A stretch of DNA of 8,214 bases, from contig JAHFSL010000085.1 of the NCBI GenBank assembly GCA_023265785.1, forward strand, positions 1-8,214, written 5' to 3'. Each line of letters starts with the position of its first letter. Within the stretch, counting starts at the first letter, position 1. Below are positions 7,048 through 8,214 of this stretch, one piece after another. Below the pieces are notes generated by a model. It searched no databases. It was not told the origin of the DNA and was given only the letters and a program-made list of their open reading frames with translations. The DNA is from Candidatus Coatesiibacteriota bacterium. Lineage in GTDB: Bacteria > Oederibacteriota > CAKKQC01. Made by a program: the position numbers and the translations under genes.

Positions 7048-7066
7048 TGCCCGCGGCTTCGCGGCA
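7048..7066 (+). other. Stem-loop in the GHL6-mreB intergenic gap
   Basis: CCGCG (7051-7055) pairs with CGCGG (7060-7064) around a GCTT loop. Alternatively TGC-CGCG pairs with CGCGGCA as a 7-bp stem with one bulged C. No U-tract follows, so a classical intrinsic terminator is not supported. It could attenuate read-through from the upstream gene. Confidence 0.35.
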
Positions 7067-7089
7067 GGGTCCAATTCGCGTGATAAAAT
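7061..7089 (+). promoter_or_regulatory. Candidate promoter of mreB
   Basis: TAAAAT (7084-7089) matches five of six -10 bases and sits in a local AT-rich patch within the 92-nt gap. The hexamer 17 bp upstream, GCGGCA at 7061-7066, matches only three of six -35 bases and overlaps the stem-loop. Initiation near 7096 would leave a leader of about 27 nt that includes the Shine-Dalgarno. Confidence 0.4.
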
Positions 7090-7106
7090 CTATGGGCCTT
7101 TCTTGC

Positions 7107-7115
7107 AGGGAGAGG
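7107..7115 (+). promoter_or_regulatory. Strong Shine-Dalgarno of mreB
   Basis: The purine run around AGGGAGAGG ends 7 nt before ATG 7123. It is the best-spaced ribosome binding site in the window and fixes the mreB start. Confidence 0.7.
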
Positions 7116-7122
7116 CACCTCC

Positions 7123-8175
7123 ATGCTTCTAGACGCCATAGCCGGACTCTTCTCCAGCGACATCGCGGTGGACCTTGGCACCGCGTCCACGCTGGTCTAT
7201 GTCAAGGGCGAGGGGATCGTGCTGATCGAACCCACCGTCGTGGCCATGTCACGCTCCACCGGCATCATCCAGGCGGTGGGCAATGAGGCCAAGGCCATGA
7301 TCGGCAAGGCCCCCGGCTCCATCGCGGTCATCCGCCCCCTGAAAGACGGCGTCATCTCCCACCTGCCGGCCGCGGAGTACCTCCTGCGCCACTTCATCGA
7401 GCGGGTGCACAAGCGCCGGGCCCTGGTCCGGCCGCGTGCGATCGTCTGTGTGCCTTCGGGCATCCGTGACCCCGAGCGGCGGGCGGTGCGCGACGCCGTC
7501 GAGCAGGCGGGCGCGCGGCGGGTCTTCCTGGTGGAGGAGCCCCGTGCCGCCGCCCTGGGCGCCGGCCTGCCCATCGAGGAGCCCTCGGGCAACATGATCG
7601 TGGACATCGGCGGTGGAACCACGGAGGTCGCGGTCATTTCCATGGGCCAGACCGTGGCGGGGCATTCCGAGCGGGTCGGCGGGGACGAATTGGATGACGC
7701 CATCGTGGATTACCTGCGCCGCTCCTACAACGTCCTGATCGGCTATTCCTCGGCCGAGCAGGTCAAGTGGCAGATCGGCTCGGCCTATCCCTTGAAAGAA
7801 GAGCTCAAGATGTCCGTCAAGGGGCGCGACCTGGTGACGGGCCTGCCGCGCACGATCGAGGTCACCTCGCAGGAAATCCGGCAGGCGCTCGAGGAGCCCC
7901 TGCTCTCCATCATCAGCGCGGTGCGGGGGACCCTGGAGCGGACGCCGCCCGAGCTCTCCGCCGACCTGACCGACCGTGGCATCGTGCTGGCGGGCGGGGG
8001 TTCGATGCTGCGGAACCTTGACATCAGGCTGTCGGAGGAAACCGGCGTGGCCGTTCACCGGGTGGAGGATCCGGTCTCCTGCGTCGTGCGCGGGGCGGGA
8101 AAACTCCTGGACGGGCGCGCGGACCTCCTGGAGTTGATGGCACTCGACGACAACGAATTTCCCGAGTACTCGTGA
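7123..8175 (+). CDS. mreB: Rod shape-determining protein MreB
   Basis: This is the actin-like ATPase that polymerises under the cytoplasmic membrane and guides the elongasome (MreC, MreD, RodA, PBP2) for lateral wall growth. At 350 residues it is full length for the family. An amphipathic-looking N-terminus (MLLDAIAGLFSS) could bind membrane. Phosphate loop 1 is DLGTASTLVYV (17-27), with Ser where Asn is usual. AKAMIGKAPG and IRPLKDGVI (70-78) follow. The catalytic region is VEEPRAAALGAGLP (137-150). Phosphate loop 2 is VDIGGGTTEVAVIS (160-173), GYSSAEQVKWQIGSAYP lies at 207-223, the adenosine motif is GIVLAGGGSMLRNLD (286-300), and the tail motif is VEDPVSCVVRGAGKLLD. Arg141 replaces the Met common after EEP. 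The start is fixed by a strong Shine-Dalgarno. It lies 92 nt after the glycosidase gene on the same strand, with its own promoter candidate, and its stop overlaps a probable mreC start. Confidence 0.97.
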   Translation: MLLDAIAGLFSSDIAVDLGTASTLVYVKGEGIVLIEPTVVAMSRSTGIIQAVGNEAKAMIGKAPGSIAVIRPLKDGVISHLPAAEYLLRHFIERVHKRRALVRPRAIVCVPSGIRDPERRAVRDAVEQAGARRVFLVEEPRAAALGAGLPIEEPSGNMIVDIGGGTTEVAVISMGQTVAGHSERVGGDELDDAIVDYLRRSYNVLIGYSSAEQVKWQIGSAYPLKEELKMSVKGRDLVTGLPRTIEVTSQEIRQALEEPLLSIISAVRGTLERTPPELSADLTDRGIVLAGGGSMLRNLDIRLSEETGVAVHRVEDPVSCVVRGAGKLLDGRADLLELMALDDNEFPEYS

Positions 8176-8214
8176 GGCGTGGGCGCCCACCGATCCGTCC
8201 CCGCACCCGGGCGG
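8172..8214 (+). CDS. mreC: Probable start of mreC (5' fragment, cut by window edge)
   Basis: A GTG at 8172 overlaps the mreB stop in the tetranucleotide GTGA and opens a frame of 14 codons to the edge without a stop (MRRGRPPIRPRTRA if GTG initiates). A short, very basic N-terminus before a membrane anchor is normal for MreC, and mreC follows mreB in most bacteria. No good Shine-Dalgarno is visible, so translational coupling to mreB is inferred. The visible part carries no diagnostic domain. A start beyond the window is the main alternative. Confidence 0.4.
   Translation, partial: MRRGRPPIRPRTRA
8179..8190. repeat. 12-bp perfect palindrome GTGGGCGCCCAC
   Basis: This self-complementary sequence lies just after the mreB stop, inside the putative mreC start region. 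It could form a short hairpin or be an operator half-structure. In GC-rich DNA such a palindrome can occur by chance, and no second copy was noticed. Confidence 0.3.

Noticed and set aside
7048..7066. Intrinsic terminator after the GHL6 gene
   Set aside because: The stem is followed by GGGTCCAATTC, with no run of T, so only a generic stem-loop is reported.
7249..8190. A 313-codon frame antisense to mreB
   Set aside because: It is the complementary-strand shadow of a strongly conserved gene and has no start signal or recognisable motif.

Overview
This is a high-GC bacterial window (by eye about 70% G+C) with almost no non-coding DNA. The organism cannot be named. It has MreB (so is probably rod-shaped), a Sec-exported cysteine-rich protein and a GHL6-type glycosidase homologue. 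This fits an uncultured Gram-negative lineage of the Planctomycetota/Verrucomicrobiota/Hydrogenedentota/Sumerlaeota kind, but the phylum is inference only. No RNA genes, insertion sequences, CRISPR arrays or phage genes were seen.

Layout. (1) On the minus strand, bases 2314 to 1, is the N-terminal 771 residues of a large exported protein. It has a signal peptide, 24 cysteines and two DUF11-like beta-sandwich repeats, and it runs off the left edge. (2) Divergent from it, 41 bp away, is an AraC-family regulator (2356-3255). Its N-terminal domain resembles the arabinose-binding domain of classical AraC. A perfect TATAAT lies in the shared gap. (3) Convergent with the regulator, on the minus strand (5174-3252), is a GT-C/PMT-family membrane glycosyltransferase with a C-terminal soluble beta domain. 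The two stop codons are interlocked in a 4-bp overlap. (4) Divergent from the glycosyltransferase is a cytoplasmic GHL6-family putative glycoside hydrolase with a GH42-type trimerisation domain (about 5210-7030). (5) mreB follows at 7123-8175 with a strong Shine-Dalgarno. A GTG overlapping its TGA stop probably opens mreC, cut off by the right edge.

How the genes fit together. mreB and mreC belong to the cell-shape module and are conserved core genes. The other four look like accessory genes for surface proteins and sugars: an exported protein with a divergent sugar-type regulator, a lipid-linked-sugar-dependent glycosyltransferase and a glycosidase homologue. Alternating strands mean they are not one operon. 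Any shared control by the AraC-type regulator is a hypothesis from proximity. I found no convincing evidence of a wholly new system. The most distinctive item is the exported cysteine-rich DUF11 protein and its compact divergent control region.
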